Source: Atrichornis clamosus | Lineage: Eukaryota; Chordata; Aves; Passeriformes; Menuridae | Reading direction: 5' to 3' | Length of the DNA: 64,000 nt | Assembly: GCA_013400975.1 (NCBI GenBank) | Contig: WBMZ01010295.1 | Span: 42,123 to 106,122 of the forward strand | Part shown: in pieces, positions 13,796 through 28,341 of the stretch | How the letters are laid out: every line of letters starts with the position of its first letter | How positions within the stretch are numbered: the first letter of the stretch is position 1 | Notes under the pieces: model-generated | Seen by the model: only the letters and a program-made list of their open reading frames with translations | Told to the model about the DNA's origin: nothing | The model's database searches: none | Made by a program: the position numbers and the translations under genes

Positions 13796-16700
13796 TGTAT
13801 TGCAGCAACCAAGATACAAAATCCATGTTATTGTACAGTGAGAAGCAACAAGGAAAATTACAAAGAAAACGAGCAACTAATAACTTAATACGAAGATGTG
13901 ACACCAACTTCCTTGTCATACAGGTGCTAGTAAGACCCCAGAAAATCCCTTTGGAATTTAGTAAAATACAGGGAAGAGATCAGGAAGATTTCAGATGTTA
14001 TGTGCTGGACAGTGGTTCCCAGACTGGAAGCCAGTTGTGCCAGAGGAAAATTTAGCAGGAACCAGAACTGCCACCTCCGAGGGACAAAGTTTAATTCAGT
14101 GCAAGGCTGTAGGCTTGGCTGCCCCACATCAGGAGGCACCACCTCTCCAAAAGGTCTCCTTTAAGCTGCTGTGTCTCCCAGTTTGGAAAACATGCCCTGT
14201 CCCTGAAACACAACCACTTGCAGTCTTCCTGCAGGGCATTTTGGCACTCACCCTGATGATGCAGCCTGAGCCTCTTCTGATGCACCTCACCCTGAATGAC
14301 CCACTTTTGCTTGTTGGGTAACCTCCAACCTACAGGAGCAGTCATCTTTCCTAGCTCTACACTAGCAGAGAGCCATTCAAGCTGAGGACCTGTCACCACT
14401 CAGGCTTCTTCCAGACAGAATCCAACCCTCTGTCTGACAGATTTCTCCCTGGAGGGGCAATGTCACTCTGGGACGGGTAGCTCATCACAGCCGAGGAGCT
14501 TCTGTTCTCAGAGGGTTTCAAGGCATTGGCCAGGCAATACCACAGCTGGCCTGACCCACCTGCTCACCGCCCTGGACACTGCCCTGCTCACACCAGTCCC
14601 TTCGAACCAGCGTGGCTGTGACACTGGGATCCCCGCGCACCTCCGCAGGTGCTAAGGGGTTAAGTGTCGTGTACCTGATCACAGGGCAGATTGCCAGTCT
14701 ACTCTCAAGGCTCTCTATTTTTACTCACTTCAGATTACCTTCTTCTCACTAATAGGGAAACAGGATGAGGAGCTGAAGAGCAGCAAACAGCCCTCTCCGC
14801 TTCCTAGAAATGAAAACTATTGCAGCCTCCAAAGTGACGCACTTTGGGGCGGGCCTGCTTTGGCATTCGATGCTGCAGTCTCATGTGGGTGCAGAACGCT
14901 GAGCAAGGGCTCCCTGCAGCATGGAATCAATTACAGGGGATCACATTCAGACCAAATTTTGCAGTGCTAGGGAAAACACAAAGTGAGGAGAGAGTTCCAC
15001 AGCCAAACAGCTGTAACAGGATTCATTTTTACCACCAATAGCCATCGTGTCCACTGCACAGTAACTGCAAGGTCAGGGCACCCCGATGAACTGAAACTTC
15101 CCTTTCTGATCAGTCAGGGAGCACAGCAAAACAAATGAGTATCGCAGCTGTGGACCTGGATTTTAAATTGAAAGTTGCACGTTTCTGCACAAATACGTAT
15201 GCAAATATGACATTGCTGCTTTCCTTGGAAAAACTGCCAAGTGAGCAATGTCACACAAGCACTAACCTGGCATCAAACTCCATAGAATTACTGCAGTAAC
15301 TCTAGCTGGGCATGATCACTGGAATAACGACAAACAGATCAGTATCATGAAATCCCGGTAGGAATAATTGGACTCAAACTGATGCTGAGGTTATCTGGTT
15401 CACATTCCTAATTAGCATTTGCACTTTCCAATGGATCTTAACAATGCACTGTGTAAATGTGTGGGCTGGCTCTAGCCTTGCATGCTGTAATGTGTTTTGG
15501 CATGTGACTGTACTAACCTCTTCCTTTTCCCCTCTTTTTCTGGTGGGGAAGCATTAGCTAATTTTTTTTTTCCATTTGTAATGTTTCAATGGTTTTTTGA
15601 TGAAAAAGATTCCAATTATGTGCAGACCACTGATTTTATTTCGTTTTACTGTTTCAATTTAAATTGCTTTTTGCAATTTATTTTGGTTGATACTTTGGTT
15701 TTCTACACCACATGGGCCGCACAGTGGTCTCCTCTGTGTAAACATGAGTAGAACACCTGCAAAAGTTAAAATTATATTTGGCAACAAATAAGTAGCATAC
15801 AAAAGGGGAAGTTCTGCACTCCCCACATTGCAGCTTTTGCAATTATTCTTGCAACACAAACAAGTGAAAATGATTAACTGGTTGTCAGGAATACTTTGTA
15901 CTCACCGCAGTGAGTGCTCTATTCACAAAATTCCCCCAGCTCTGTCTCTGAATTCCAGCCTCCTGACAACACACCTTCTCATTCTTTCTAAATGAATTAC
16001 CCAATTTACACAAAAAATATGGCCAATCCTAGAAAAAAAACCCCAATACTTCTGCAAATACACAAGCTAAAGTAACCAAGCCTCCAAGATAACTTTTCTA
16101 TGGAGAACCCCATTTCTGGGGGAGGGATATGAACATCACATATACATCAAATTAATATGCACAGCCAAGTATGTATATAATGTAATGCACATAATATGTG
16201 CATACAAACAGATCAAATTTATAAGTGAATCTTCAGTGTGGTTCCAAATGTAGAGAAGCTTGTGGCCACATCACATGGCTTCTCCATCTGTGGAGAGTCT
16301 GAATCAGAGATCCTAAACTCACGCAGTTGTTCTAGTAAGGAGCACATTTTAACCTGTGAATGAAATGACAATCAACATACTATGACATTTCCCATGTTTT
16401 TCCTGAAAAGAGTTTGTGCGGTTCAAGACACAAAGAGCTGAACTGAGAAATTCTAGAAGCTAATCACTGCACTTTAGGCCAGAAAATTTCCAAACATAGA
16501 GAACATGTTTTTTGAACAAGTCTTGATTGAAGTTGAAAGAAAAAAATAGCTTTTTTTTTTTTTTTAGCAAGGAAAATAAATGGAAAAAGTCATTCCAAAG
16601 AAGTTTAACTTCATTTCACTTCTACACATTTATGATTTGCATTTTCAAAGGATTTACTCTTTCACTGTTTACACTTCTTCAAAGTTTCTCTCCCCAGGGA

Positions 16701-17332
16701 AAAGAAGATGAAGCAGAAAGGTGACAGAAGAGAAAAGAAATGCTGAATTTCTTCAAATCCATCACTTTTCAACTGAAGTCCCCAGCAGGAAGCTAAGTGA
16801 GGAGCATCCAGAAAGAACAGGATAGGTAATCTTTCTGGGGGTTTTAATGGGCAGAAAACCAGCAAGTTTTCCTCTAATTTATTGAAGTAAACCTTACTTA
16901 TGTGTAACACATAGGATAAAAAGTTCTGTAAGCATAACATGACTTAACGACTGGAATTTAGGCCTCTACATCCGCAGCCGGGCTTGCCGAAAATGGCACT
17001 GGCAATTCCAGAAACATCAACAACAGTTAACGCATCTGAAAGTTCAGTGTGTTGAGAGTGATATTTGAGGCATTACAGAAAACATTTTCAAGTCATTTCT
17101 GCTAGGAACAAAACCTTTGCTGAAGTTAGCAGTGCAACACTGTACACCAAAGATGGAGGTAAGATATGCGGAGTGACAGAGCAAACAGCAAATGCCCTAC
17201 TCCCTTCTCCCACACAGACAAACAGAGAAAAGCTTAAAGACGAAAGAAATTAACTCATATTGTCTTTTTATTCCAACTATTTTATGTTTCTTACAGAAAA
17301 TATCTTGGGTTTGGCATAAGCAGAGTATTATA

Positions 17333-17865
17333 AATCAAAGAATCACAGAATAGCTTGGTTGGAAGGGATTTAAAGATCATCTAGTTCTATCCCCCCTGCC
17401 ACGAACAGGGACACTCCACCAGACCAAAGCCCCATTGAGCCTGGCCTTGAACACTTTCAGGGATGGGGCATCCACAACTTCTCTGGGCAATCTGTTTCAG
17501 TGTCTCACTATCCTCACAGCAAAGAACTTCCTCCTAACATCGAAATCTTCCCTCTTTTAGTTTAAAACAGTTCCCCCTTATCCTATCACTATCTGCCTGT
17601 GTAAAAGGTCTCTCTCCCTCATTTCTTGAAGTTCCCTATAACCTTTGGAAGGCTGCAATGAGATTTCCCTGGAACCTTTTCCAGACTGAACAACACCAAC
17701 TGTCTCAGTCCTGTCTTTACAGGAGAGGTGCTCCAGCCTTGTGAGCATCTTTATTGCACTCCCCTGGGCAAGGAGGGTGCATAAATGTTCATAATATAAC
17801 GTGTAATCATTAATAATAACATTCATAAATCTATCCCCAGGATGGACACAATACTCTCACATCCA
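17333..17865 (-). mobile_element. CR1 LINE 3' fragment, antisense
   Basis: Starts with the reversed tail AATCACAGAATAGCTTGGTT, GGAAGGGATTTAAAGATCAT, continues with CCATTGAGCCTGGCCTTGAA, AGGGATGGGGCATCCACAAC, the AAAGAACTTCCTCCTAACAT block and GGAGAGGTGCTCCAGCC. The core match ends near 17765. A short CAGGATGGACACAATACTC piece at about 17838-17856 is the expected next block after an AT-rich interruption. Well preserved compared with other copies in the window, so probably younger. Confidence 0.92.
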
Positions 17866-20800
17866 GTTTTTAAGCAGTTTGCCAGCATGCGCAGGAGATA
17901 CTGAGCAAGACATTTCTGCCAGCCTTTCAGGTCATAAAAGGAAAAAAAGATACACTCAGGGAAAAGAAATTGTTCAAAGCAGAACACATTCATTTTTTGG
18001 TTCTCAAAAGGAAGTACTTTTTAATGTTTTCCATACCTCAGTAGTAAACTGTATTTGCAAATGTCCCAAGTCACAATTCCAAATAGAATCGACTGAATAA
18101 AGTATTTAGTCAAAAGTGGGGAGAACTAAGAATTAAGCAATTTCAGAAAGATTTTGCTGAATAAAAGATGATTTAAAAGACTTTTTTTTTCCAATATGAA
18201 TATATTTCATGTAAGGAAACCCCTTTCCTGAAAGCTGCATGCCAATACAAGCTCTCCAACTGTTCTATATCTTTATTAACTTCTTTATGTGTGAACCTTC
18301 CTAGAACGTCCCAGAAGGTGACTAATATAGTTTAATAGTTTGAAATAAAAACTGCAATAACATTTTGCCTATCTATCTCTGCTTTATAATTTAGAACACT
18401 ATCTTATATTGTTCTGCACATATAAATGAATGCCACATAAGGAAACTTGCACTAGATAAGAAGATATTTTGACATACTGTGATGACTTATCATATTCTTT
18501 TTCCCCCCATTATGGTAGTGCTATAATTTATCAGCTTATTGTTATTTATTGTAATATACTATATTTAAATGTATTACCATTCCTGAAAATAAACTTTTCT
18601 GACATCTGCTAACCAAGCATTTAGATAAACAGATAAATATGTAACACTATCTATGCTACAGTTACATACCTGTAGCAAATATCAATGACATTGTATAATA
18701 TGACATAGTTTTTATCAGGGGCAACCTTCTTTAATGTCGTTTGAGCTTGCAATCCTAAACAGCCAGCACTAATCTAAAAAAACCCAGAGGACTGCTAAAT
18801 CCCAGTAAGAAGATTGGTGACCTAGTCCCAATTCTGGCATCAAACCAAATTAGGGTTTTTGCCTTCTAAATCAGCAGCAGAGATCACACCAGCACTGGCA
18901 CCACACAAGCTCCAAGCGTACCGATGGGTGCTCCACACGGTTTGCATCCTCAGGAAAGTAGTGAGTATTCACAGCAATGCAATCACTCTGGGGGCACTCC
19001 AGAAATAACAAACACTCTGGAGCATGTTTTTATATGTGGAGGTGTAAGAGCCATGTCTGCACGTGCACAATGGTACAGAAATACCTGTCAAATGTGATGA
19101 TCATCAGATGCATCCCAAGTGCATCAACAGAATGTATACTGTATAAACAGATCTGCTAACAGCTCACAAGCACCACTCTCCGATGAATGAATACAGAAAC
19201 AGTGGACACAATTTCTCAATTAGATCTTCTGTTCTCAGCACACTGATTAGTTTCACACATTTGCTAAATCATGACATAAAATAATAAACAGCGTTCCACA
19301 TTTCTGAAGGCTTTTCAACGCAGAAAGTAACCCCCTCACTCAGCTTTCTTGAGAGCACAGATTGTTTGGGCTTGGATTTTAGCTAGACATGCAGCTGATC
19401 CATTGGCTTAATGCCTCCTGATTGCCCTACCGCCTCCTGCAAGACACTCTGCAGTAACTCAGGCAGGCCTCCTGGGATCCAGTACAGCAGCTGAAGCTTT
19501 CCAGGGGGTTATAAACATAAATATTTTCCTTATTCTACCTATACTTGGACAAACTCAGCAAACACTCATCTCTCCTGCCAGTCTAACTGCTAACTAACTG
19601 TGCACAAGCCTAGCACCAACACAGCGAGCAAGGGGAACCAGTCAATACCTGTAATATAAATAGCTCCTGGCATGTATCAACAAAAACCAACCATAAACAT
19701 TTTGTTTATAATCAGCTGGAGAAAGCTCTACTGTCAACATAGTCCGATTTACAGAGTAATCTTGCCATATGAATTTAAAAGCCACAGAGCTCTCCCTGAC
19801 CTACATTGCCAGCCTGGAGTGAAAAAAACCCCCAACATTGCAGAGAATCCATAGCACAGAAAGATGCTCTTGAGGCAGGAGAGGCAGCAGGATGATCAGG
19901 CTTTTAGATTTGTGGTGCCTTAGACAGTATTACACGATCAATGCAGGGGTTTTCAAGAAAACTAACATAGCCTGTTCTCAAGCTACATCCAAGCTTTATC
20001 CACTTCAGATCAAAATCATTTCTGCCAGAGTGAGGTAAACCATGAGAAACAGACCTTGCTGTCTATCAACACTTTGCTTTGCAAGCAGATATTTCCTCAC
20101 CGCCCAGTCCTGTCTCTGATATTCTGCTCATTGTATCAACAGACAAGAAAACATAAATGCAGCCCAGTGCTGCATGGGGCTCTGTTGGAAAAAAAAAAAA
20201 TCACCCTATGAGGCATTAAGATTTTATATGACAAGCTAATAAAATTAGAGGATGATAATAAAGTGAAGATCTTAGTTTTGGTCTGGAAATGGGAACTCTT
20301 AGTGTTAACATGGGGACAGAACCTATAAATTGGAGAAACTAGCAACAGAGCTGATGATCAATTTAGACAGCTCAGCTGGGAGCTGGAGCAAGTAGCAAGC
20401 GCTTCAGTGACACAGAAACGGGGCAGGAAACCCGACAAAATGCAGGGAGGCTTGGCAGGAGCATGACTGGACAGTGACATGAAAATCAGCAACCTCTCTG
20501 TTGTTTGGGCATGGGGTAGATAGGGGAATGTACACATGGTCCAGAAACAGCAGAAGGGTTAAGTATCCGTTTGGAAAAGGGAAATGGGTAAGCAAAGCCT
20601 TTCATCCACTCTTTGTAATTTATATTCCAGCAGTGCTTAAAAAATACATGCAGAGGCTGGGTGCTGACTGCAGTAGGCACTCCAGCAAGAAGTTGGAAGC
20701 TCTCTGGAGCAAGGACTACCCCGAGCAATAAGCCTGGAAAAGACAAACATGAAGGGACAGATGCAGTCTCACCCTGGTGAGGCCATCAGCAAGGATAGTG

Positions 20801-23800
20801 ACAAGGACAGAACCCCTGGAGCCAACAGACCTCTATGTGTCTGGGGTAAAAGGCAGGTGGAAGATCATCCTCTCCTGGGCTCTTGCAAACAGATTAACCT
20901 GCAATGAGCCTTGCAGTACCTCGGTTTGAGCGTGCATGACCAAAATCACTTTTTAAAAAACTTTGCCAGATGGAGAACAAGCTCCTGTTGCCTGGCTCAT
21001 GTCCAACGGGTGCCCCAAGGGGAGGGAACCAGAGGCATTATGTCAGTAGGAAGTTTTCAGCCAACCATTTAATGCCTAGGAAAAGCAGTTTCAGGGCAGC
21101 TGAAACTTTTATCAGAGTCGGTGTAGGTGGACCCCTCGTAATAGTTTTGAACATTATGAAAAACAGCTGGCACCTCCAAGGTATCAAAATTAATGTTTTT
21201 GCCTGATAAACTCAACATTTCACTGCAGAAATCATTTTCAGAAGCTATTAACAAAAGGCAACAGATAAGAGGACCAGATGTAGAATACATAGATGTGGAG
21301 AAGATGTGTACAATTTTTTGTTGTTGTTGTTACTTGAAACTTCTGACATTTGATTGTGACCACATCCTCTGCTGTGCCAAAAGGTGTAATTTAAAGCCAA
21401 CCTGCAGTTCACTCTGAAGGTATGACTTTGTTTTAATTCTTGGTTCCTTGTTCTATCTCTAAAATACTTGCATATTAACTGAAGGAAGCGCACAAGACCA
21501 CATCTGCCTCATCACTTAGGTATCTCTCCTCCAAGGTTGTAAGAGGTCTTCTCCCTGAATGCCGCACAGCCCCGATGTTCAGGGCTGCGAGAAGTTGTGG
21601 GGGATCTGAGCCTCCCCTGCCAAGGCAGAAATGCTCCAGTCCCACAGCAGTATCCTCCCTCAGCCTTGTGGCATTTCCAAAAGGCTTAGCTCAATCTGAA
21701 GTGACTTGTTTTGATTTTGATTTCTTTAGTTTCAGTGAAATAATAATAATAACCATCATCACTAAAAAGGGAGTCCAAACGTTTTTATTTTTGTTTTAAT
21801 TACCAAACTCAAGCAAAAAACCCCTTCCTGTGCTCAGCTCCACAGTTGATTATTATGAGCTGGATAACACTGGCGTCGATTTCCAGATCATTGTGCTTCT
21901 TGACTGACAAGTATTTTAACTCATAAAAAGCTGCCTACAGTATTTGAAAAAAGCAGGCCAGAAGAATTGTATATTAACTTTATTCAGCTGAAACATATTC
22001 AGGCAATACACAAGACTCCTACTGACATGTGTCAGGTAACATAGATCTTAAGTGAATCCCCTGGCTAATCCAAGTCAGCCCTAATTAGAGGGTTTGGGGA
22101 CAGAAAACATGCTGTGTAACAGCAATGATGCCTCTCAACCCAGTCACTTTTACTGAAGCATGTCCCGGGGAAGGAACAAAACCAAAACCAAACGTCTTCA
22201 TATTAAATTAAGTGAAATGTAAGCAATGAGTAGGTCAAAAGGAAAAGACTTATTAAAAAAATTCCCTCTTGCATTCAGTAATCACTTTCACATGTAAAGC
22301 CATTTGCAAGAGACTGTGTGGAATTCATTAAACAATTAAAATGTGCAGGGGGTAACTGAAACTGTATCCTTCAGAATGCAGAGTGCATCCTATTACAGCG
22401 GTTTCCTTCCTGACCTTAAAGTCTACCTCAAAACGGATGAGAAATTCAGTGTTATTAAACTCTCCCTGCAAAACCAGCTTGCAGGTCCACACCGAGACAG
22501 CTCCCGGGGAAAGGTTAGCTCGGGCGCTGTGCGGGGAGGGGGACCACGGGGCCATGCATTCCCCCACTGTCACAGAGAAACACAGCAGGATTTTTCCTCC
22601 AGAGGGAGTCTTGCAGGTCAGGAAAAGCAGCACACGCAGCGCTAAAGCCAGCCACCGCTCTTTCATTCCTGGCAGTGGCGGCAGCGCAGAAATAAGTCTG
22701 CCTGTTCTCAACTCTTCAAGCCTGTCCTACGACAATATTTATGACTTAATTTTTAAGGAAGCATCCTCGTACTCTCACTTTTAACAGGATAATGAGAAAT
22801 TCATTCAAAATGTGATACTTCATCACATCATAAGAGAATCCATTTATTTCATGTCCCTTTTGTCTTCAAAAAGGAGTATCAGCCTATAGTTGTGTAGGGC
22901 AGAAAGGGACCTGTTCACTCCAGTCTACCTCAGTCCATGTTACAAATCCTGGTTTCAAATGCATGGAAATAAAACTTCTTGCCATTTCAACTCAAGTATG
23001 TTACCCTGATGTCACCTCAGGATGTGGGGAAACCCATTAAGAAAGTGGGATCTTCACCAGAGAAGAAGTCACCAGAGGTTCATTACAAAGGCAGAGGAGC
23101 GGCTACAGCATGGGACACTCAACCACTGCCCAGGTTCCAGTGGCACCATGAGTGATAAAATTGGAGTTAAAAACACCCACACAGAGTGTATTTTTACCAG
23201 TCTCCTCCTACCTCAGCTGACCCTCACTCATCCAGAAGCGGGGTTAACAGTAAGGCTTTGTGAGATGTCGTTTCTCCATGTGCTCTGCAACTTATCTGAA
23301 TCCTACGTCAACTTGCTCTGCTTGATGTAGGGCTGCAGAGATGCCACAGACAGGCTGCCATGGAAACATTTGTTTTCATTTACTGGTGGCCTGCATGATA
23401 AGAAAGTCTGAGCAGTACAGGAATGATGAAAGAGTATAAACTACCAATGGGCTCAGACAGCTGAGCCTTTCAAAATGAAATCTAATTATTTTACCATTTA
23501 TTTCAATAGATTATGTTATAGCTTTCTGATCTCACGAGTAATAACATGTATATGTTTAGAACAGAAACAAATTCCAACTAGTTTTAGGAAGACACTTTGA
23601 ATTAGGCTACGTGTAAGAGAGAACATGACAGCTTGTCCACTTGACCAGCTTGTCCATCTTTTTATTAAAATGCAATAGTCTAGATAACAGAAAATTGAGA
23701 CAATGCAAAGATGGACAAGAATGGAAATAAATCCTAGAAAAAAACGTAATTGTACTACAGCATTTGAAAACTCCTACTTAAAGCTGAAGAAACACAGAAG

Positions 23801-25484
23801 TAAGTTATTTTTGCTTGTTTTCTTGTATCTCAGGAAAAACTTGAGCTAAGTGTATTCATTGTCTTTTTTAAGGTTATCTGAAATTGATTTTCAGTCTTGG
23901 ATCTTGCTTTCTCTTTGGTTCTTCAAACCAACAAATGCAAACCATAGGTCTAGCTTGCTTAACAGAGAAGTCTTCAGATACCTCCTAGCAGTGCAGTTTT
24001 GGCCACAGCTCTGGCCTTGGACCCTTTGACAATCAACATTTCTGAGCCTGATGCTGGCTGGGAGAGCACAATGAATAGTCCAAGGAGAAGCACTGCCAGC
24101 AGGGGTGAATATCTAGGTGGAAAACAGTGCTCTGCATCCCTCTGAGCAGACTGCATTGACTCCTGTGATCCAGTGCCCCTCAGAAACCTCCAGGTTCTCC
24201 ACAACGTGGGAGAAACACGCAGACACCCTGAGGCTGTTTTCATTGACAGAGTACCAGGGACCACGTCTGTGTACAGCAAATACCTCTCCAAAAGCCAACA
24301 GCTTTCCCTGGGGAGGGGAAGCACCATTAGGTGGCCATCTCACGTCTGAAAGGAAAACCCCCTCCGAAATAAGGCTACCATGTGCAGGCTTCTGGACAAA
24401 AGTGGCATTGGGGGCACAGATGGCAACACTGGTGGTTTATGGTTTTGGAGGAGGATGAATGAACAGGTTGGGTTACCTACTTAACCTGCTTTTGGCTTGT
24501 AATGTCTTACTGCATGAAAGACTTTCTGGGTCAGGACAGATAGAGCACACAGGCAGTAACAGTGCAGGGCCTCCAGGGAAAGCTTTTACCTGGCATTTGC
24601 TTAAGATCCTTTCATTGAATGGAGACCACATTAGATGAACCCGTTAACCTCAGCTTTGAAGCTAACTCCACTACATTTTCCCTGTAGATACATCTCATAC
24701 AACATGAAAATCCCCCAGTGTCAAAAATGCAAAGTACTGAATGTGAGAGAGACTGAAAGATATAGCAGAAGACAGTGAAGATGCTCAGCATTAAATATGG
24801 AATAAGGAAGAGGGGCTTCTGAGACAAAGGACACTGGGATAATGGATTAGCCAAACTCGCCTCAGAAGTGTCTCAATCTGTGAGTACGTGCCACGTCAGC
24901 TGCCAGGTCATTAACTGGATGAACACATAATTGATAAGCAGCAGGTTGCGCTCTACTGGAGAGCAATAAGCTCCTTTAAATGACATTAATATTTAACATA
25001 TATAAAAAGCATTTGTCATTTGCAGAGCACTTTATAGAGGAACTGATGGTTTCTATAATGATCCCCAACTCCCAGACTAGGGAATGCAGTTCTGGAGAGA
25101 TAAATACCTGGCCTGCATCCAAATCAAGATTCACTGACAGAGCTATTATTCTAGCTCAAAATTAGGTTTCTAAGCTGCTGGTGCTTCTAGATTACATTGC
25201 CTTTTAGCCTTTAGTAGGTAGAAGCATGGTACACACAGAGCTGAAAGACAGGAGCTGACAAAATAGGATGACATTTCTGACTCACATCTACCAACTGTCA
25301 CATCCCTACCCTGGGTCACTGTCCACTCTGAAAGATGCAGTTATGTGGGCTGGACACAAGGCATGGAAGTATGAAATATCTGACTACCATGTCTGTCCCT
25401 CTCCCTTTTCTTTTAAAGATTTAATCTTGGGGAATTTATTGACCTCCATAATTTTTTGGGTGCCACAGTATACTTCGTATTATT

Positions 25485-25518
<34 letters not shown>

Positions 25519-25522
25519 CACA
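25485..25522. repeat. TA and CA dinucleotide microsatellite
   Basis: Twelve TA units (25485-25508) followed by a CA run (25511-25522), directly before the SINE. It is likely length-variable. Confidence 0.95.
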
Positions 25523-25530
25523 TATAAAAG

Positions 25531-25676
25531 AACTGAAATTAGCTCAGTTGGTTGAAGCATGGTGCTAATAACACCAAGGTTGTGGGTTCAATCTCTCTAT
25601 TGGCCGTTCACTTTACAGTTGGTCTTGAGGATCCTTGTGGGCCCCTTCCAACTCAGAATATTCTGTGATTCTGTGC
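25531..25676 (+). mobile_element. tRNA-Ile-derived SINE with CR1 tail (TguSINE1-like)
   Basis: The 5' part is a tRNA-Ile relic: box A TAGCTCAGTTGG at 25540-25551, anticodon AAT at 25567-25569 in GGTGCTAATAACACCAAGG, and box B GGTTCAATCTC at 25585-25595. The acceptor-stem halves no longer pair. The 3' part (GAGGATCCTTGTGGGCCCCT, TCCAACTCAGAATATTCTGTGATTCTGTG in register) is a CR1 3' tail, which would let CR1 reverse transcriptase mobilise it. This head-tail combination matches the TguSINE1 family described from zebra finch, and it is the main reason for calling the host a songbird. Length is about 145 bases. Confidence 0.85.
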
Positions 25677-25711
25677 AAACTGCATGTCTTTGTGTGCTGC
25701 TGACTAAGAAG

Positions 25712-25743
<32 letters not shown>
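25712..25743. repeat. AT dinucleotide and TATG microsatellite
   Basis: About eleven AT units followed by TATG repeats, 36 bases after the SINE tail. With the TA run at 25485 it brackets the SINE. Confidence 0.93.
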
Positions 25744-28341
25744 GTATTTTTCACCATTTAAATTGATACAATGAGTTCATTTGTACATGATCCTTAAAAT
25801 GCGGTAACATGTTTCTGAAATGTGAAAGATTGTTTTTCATGCTGCAGCACGGAGTTTCTGTGAAACAGACACAGAACTTAGTTATTACTCAATATTCCTG
25901 TAGGAGAACTTCACCTTCAGCCTCCTACATGATTTCCTGAAATGTCTCCTGAGACAGACCCTCAGTTTCCTGGCCCTACTAACTCCCTTTGTGAATACTT
26001 TTTTGTCCTCAGAAGTAAAAACAACAGTGAAAGTCACATAATTTCTCTTGGCTGGACTCAGCATCCTTTTGCTGTAGCTAAACTTCAGGCACATTGGAAG
26101 TGGACTCCCTTGGGACCTACCAAATACTCCCATGGGCTGGAGAGGGCTGTGCCAAAGAGGTACCTGCAGTTGTATCCCCAATACACACAACATACTGCTA
26201 ATACCACCTAGGAAGGATGCAAAGTCTCAATCACCCATTTAAGGTATGTAAATGTATGCATCACTCCAGCTGCACTTGTTCCCTGAAATATTTGTTCCTC
26301 CTAACTAACTTTGTTTCAATGCACCCAATGGTCTGCTCATCATCATAGCCTTACAGCTTTGTCATTTGAAAATTCATCCTTTTAGGAGCTCTATTCTCAT
26401 CAATATTACATTCTGCCTGGGAAGCCTGATCATCTTAGAAGCAGATAAAATGATTACTGATGACAGTCCATACAACTTGAAAATATTTCAGCAACGTAAG
26501 TAGAAAAAATGCATACAAAACTTATATTGGACATTATTCACGAGATATTCAGAACTTGCAAAGTAGAGAAATCTGACAAGTAAAAAAACATGATGACTTC
26601 CATATGCTTGCATTTTGACACTCAACAGAACTCAAGTTTAGTGAAAGAGTGAAACTTTCTATAAAAAAAGTATTATTCACAGCATTTTTTTACATAAGTG
26701 GAAATCCAACACAACAAATCTCCCTTTCTGCTCCATCTTAGATTCCAACAAAGCTCAGCCTGCTAGACAAGATTTCCATAGAAATCTTATTTGGTATTTT
26801 TTGCTTGATTGTATTCCAAGAAGTGACTCACATTTTACAAGTAAGTGGCAAAAGCTGAAATGAGTTGACTCTTTCCATCAAAGCCAGTATGAGTCATTCC
26901 TCCAGCTCACTGGCTCACACACTATCCCTGAGTGACAAAACTGAGACCGCAGGTCAAGAAATGATAATTTAATAGTCACAAAGTATGTGGCCAGACAGTG
27001 AGTCCTAGACTGAAGGAAACAACATGGGACTTGGCCAGTGAAATTAAAAGATACTCAACAGCATGGACTGCTAAGTTGCTGTAAGAGTAGTAAAATACAG
27101 TAGTGAGCTTCTGTTTGCAGCTCACTCCTAGCATTGCAAAATTTGACCCAAACTGTAAAGGCAGGGTTAAAGAAAAATCACTAACGTTTTTGCTCACCTG
27201 CCACTCTCCAAAGCACTAAAAATGAGAGCAGCTGAAGGACAAATGAACTGAGCTCAACCTGACTGTAAAGATGTCATGACTGGGCTCCCAGTCCTTTCCT
27301 CCGCCCTCTCTCCTTCTCCATGTTCCCGTGGTTCCCTTTCAAGCCTGCAGACTATTCCATCTGTGCCTTTATACTCTCCTGCTCTCCCCAGGTGGCTTTT
27401 CTTCTCCATGGCACTCTGTGCTTACCCAAAGGACGCTTGGCTTTGCCAAGCCCTCCAACACACATCCTTCCTCTGGAGCCACTGCTTGGCCAGGCTCAGC
27501 CTTGCCTTTGGACCTAGAACACGTTCAGGATAGGCTGGTCCACTGCCCAAAAATCACCTTGATGACAAGGACTGAATGGAGAAGGGGTCCACTCCCAGAT
27601 ACTGAATTTTCTCACGCTTACTCTGAGATGCTAAGTGTGCTCACTTTTTGCTTTTCTGGGACCTTCTGAAGTTGAAAGCATCCTCTTAGCATGGGTCTGC
27701 CCACAGGCACAGACTGGGTCTTAAGTGAGAGTGCAGCAAAGACCATCCTTCACAAAAGTAGGCTCCTGTCAGAGTCCTAGCAGGGAAGGTGAGTTTCCTT
27801 ACAGAAAAATCACAGCATCCTTCTGCCAGTAACATTCAGACACAGTTATGATTCATAGACATAATGGAGAAGCACACAGAACTCTCCATTCTCACTGCTG
27901 TTTGCTTCTGACATTTCCCCCACTTACCCAGAGTGTCTCTCATGCCTGCACTAATCTCGCAATAGTCAGAATTACTGTATGCACAATGACTCAATGGAAG
28001 TCTCAACTCAGTACAGTACTAAGGAAAAGAAAAGCCCAGTGGGATCAAAATCCTTCTTTGTTTATTGGCTTTGTTGCCTGTAATTCATCTTCTGCATTCT
28101 GTTGTGGCATGTGTCAAGAAAAAGTTAATCTCAAGTCTCTGGCTGTTTCAGGGAGTGCTCAGAATCCCTCACCTAGCTCAAATCTGTGGACTAGCTTCAA
28201 CCTCCAGAGAAAACAATGAAAGTATCTATGTGCTTGGCACTGGTGAAATATCAGGCCATTCATCCTTTTGCTTAAATTAGAAGTATAATTTTCACTACCT
28301 ACCTCCTGACAGGACAAATAAGAAGACAAAAAGCCATTTAC

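Larger units (their letters stand above)
9163..28341 (-). other. EPB41L3: EPB41L3 intron 3 (19.2 kb)
   Basis: Large intron between coding exons 2 and 3. Recognised contents are two antisense CR1 copies (13165-13795 and 17333-17865), one tRNA-derived SINE (25531-25676) with flanking microsatellites, and homopolymers at 12248-12276, 16551-16565 and 20189-20200. The stretches 9163-13164, 13796-17332, 17866-25484 and 25744-28341 show no repeat, exon or RNA that I recognise. Confidence 0.75.

Noticed and set aside
13366..13919. Overlapping frames of 92-126 residues on both strands
   Set aside because: They lie within or at the edge of the antisense CR1 copy.
25531..25605. Functional tRNA-Ile (AAT) gene
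   Set aside because: Boxes A and B and the anticodon are present, but the acceptor stem does not pair and the sequence runs into a CR1 tail, so it is a SINE head.
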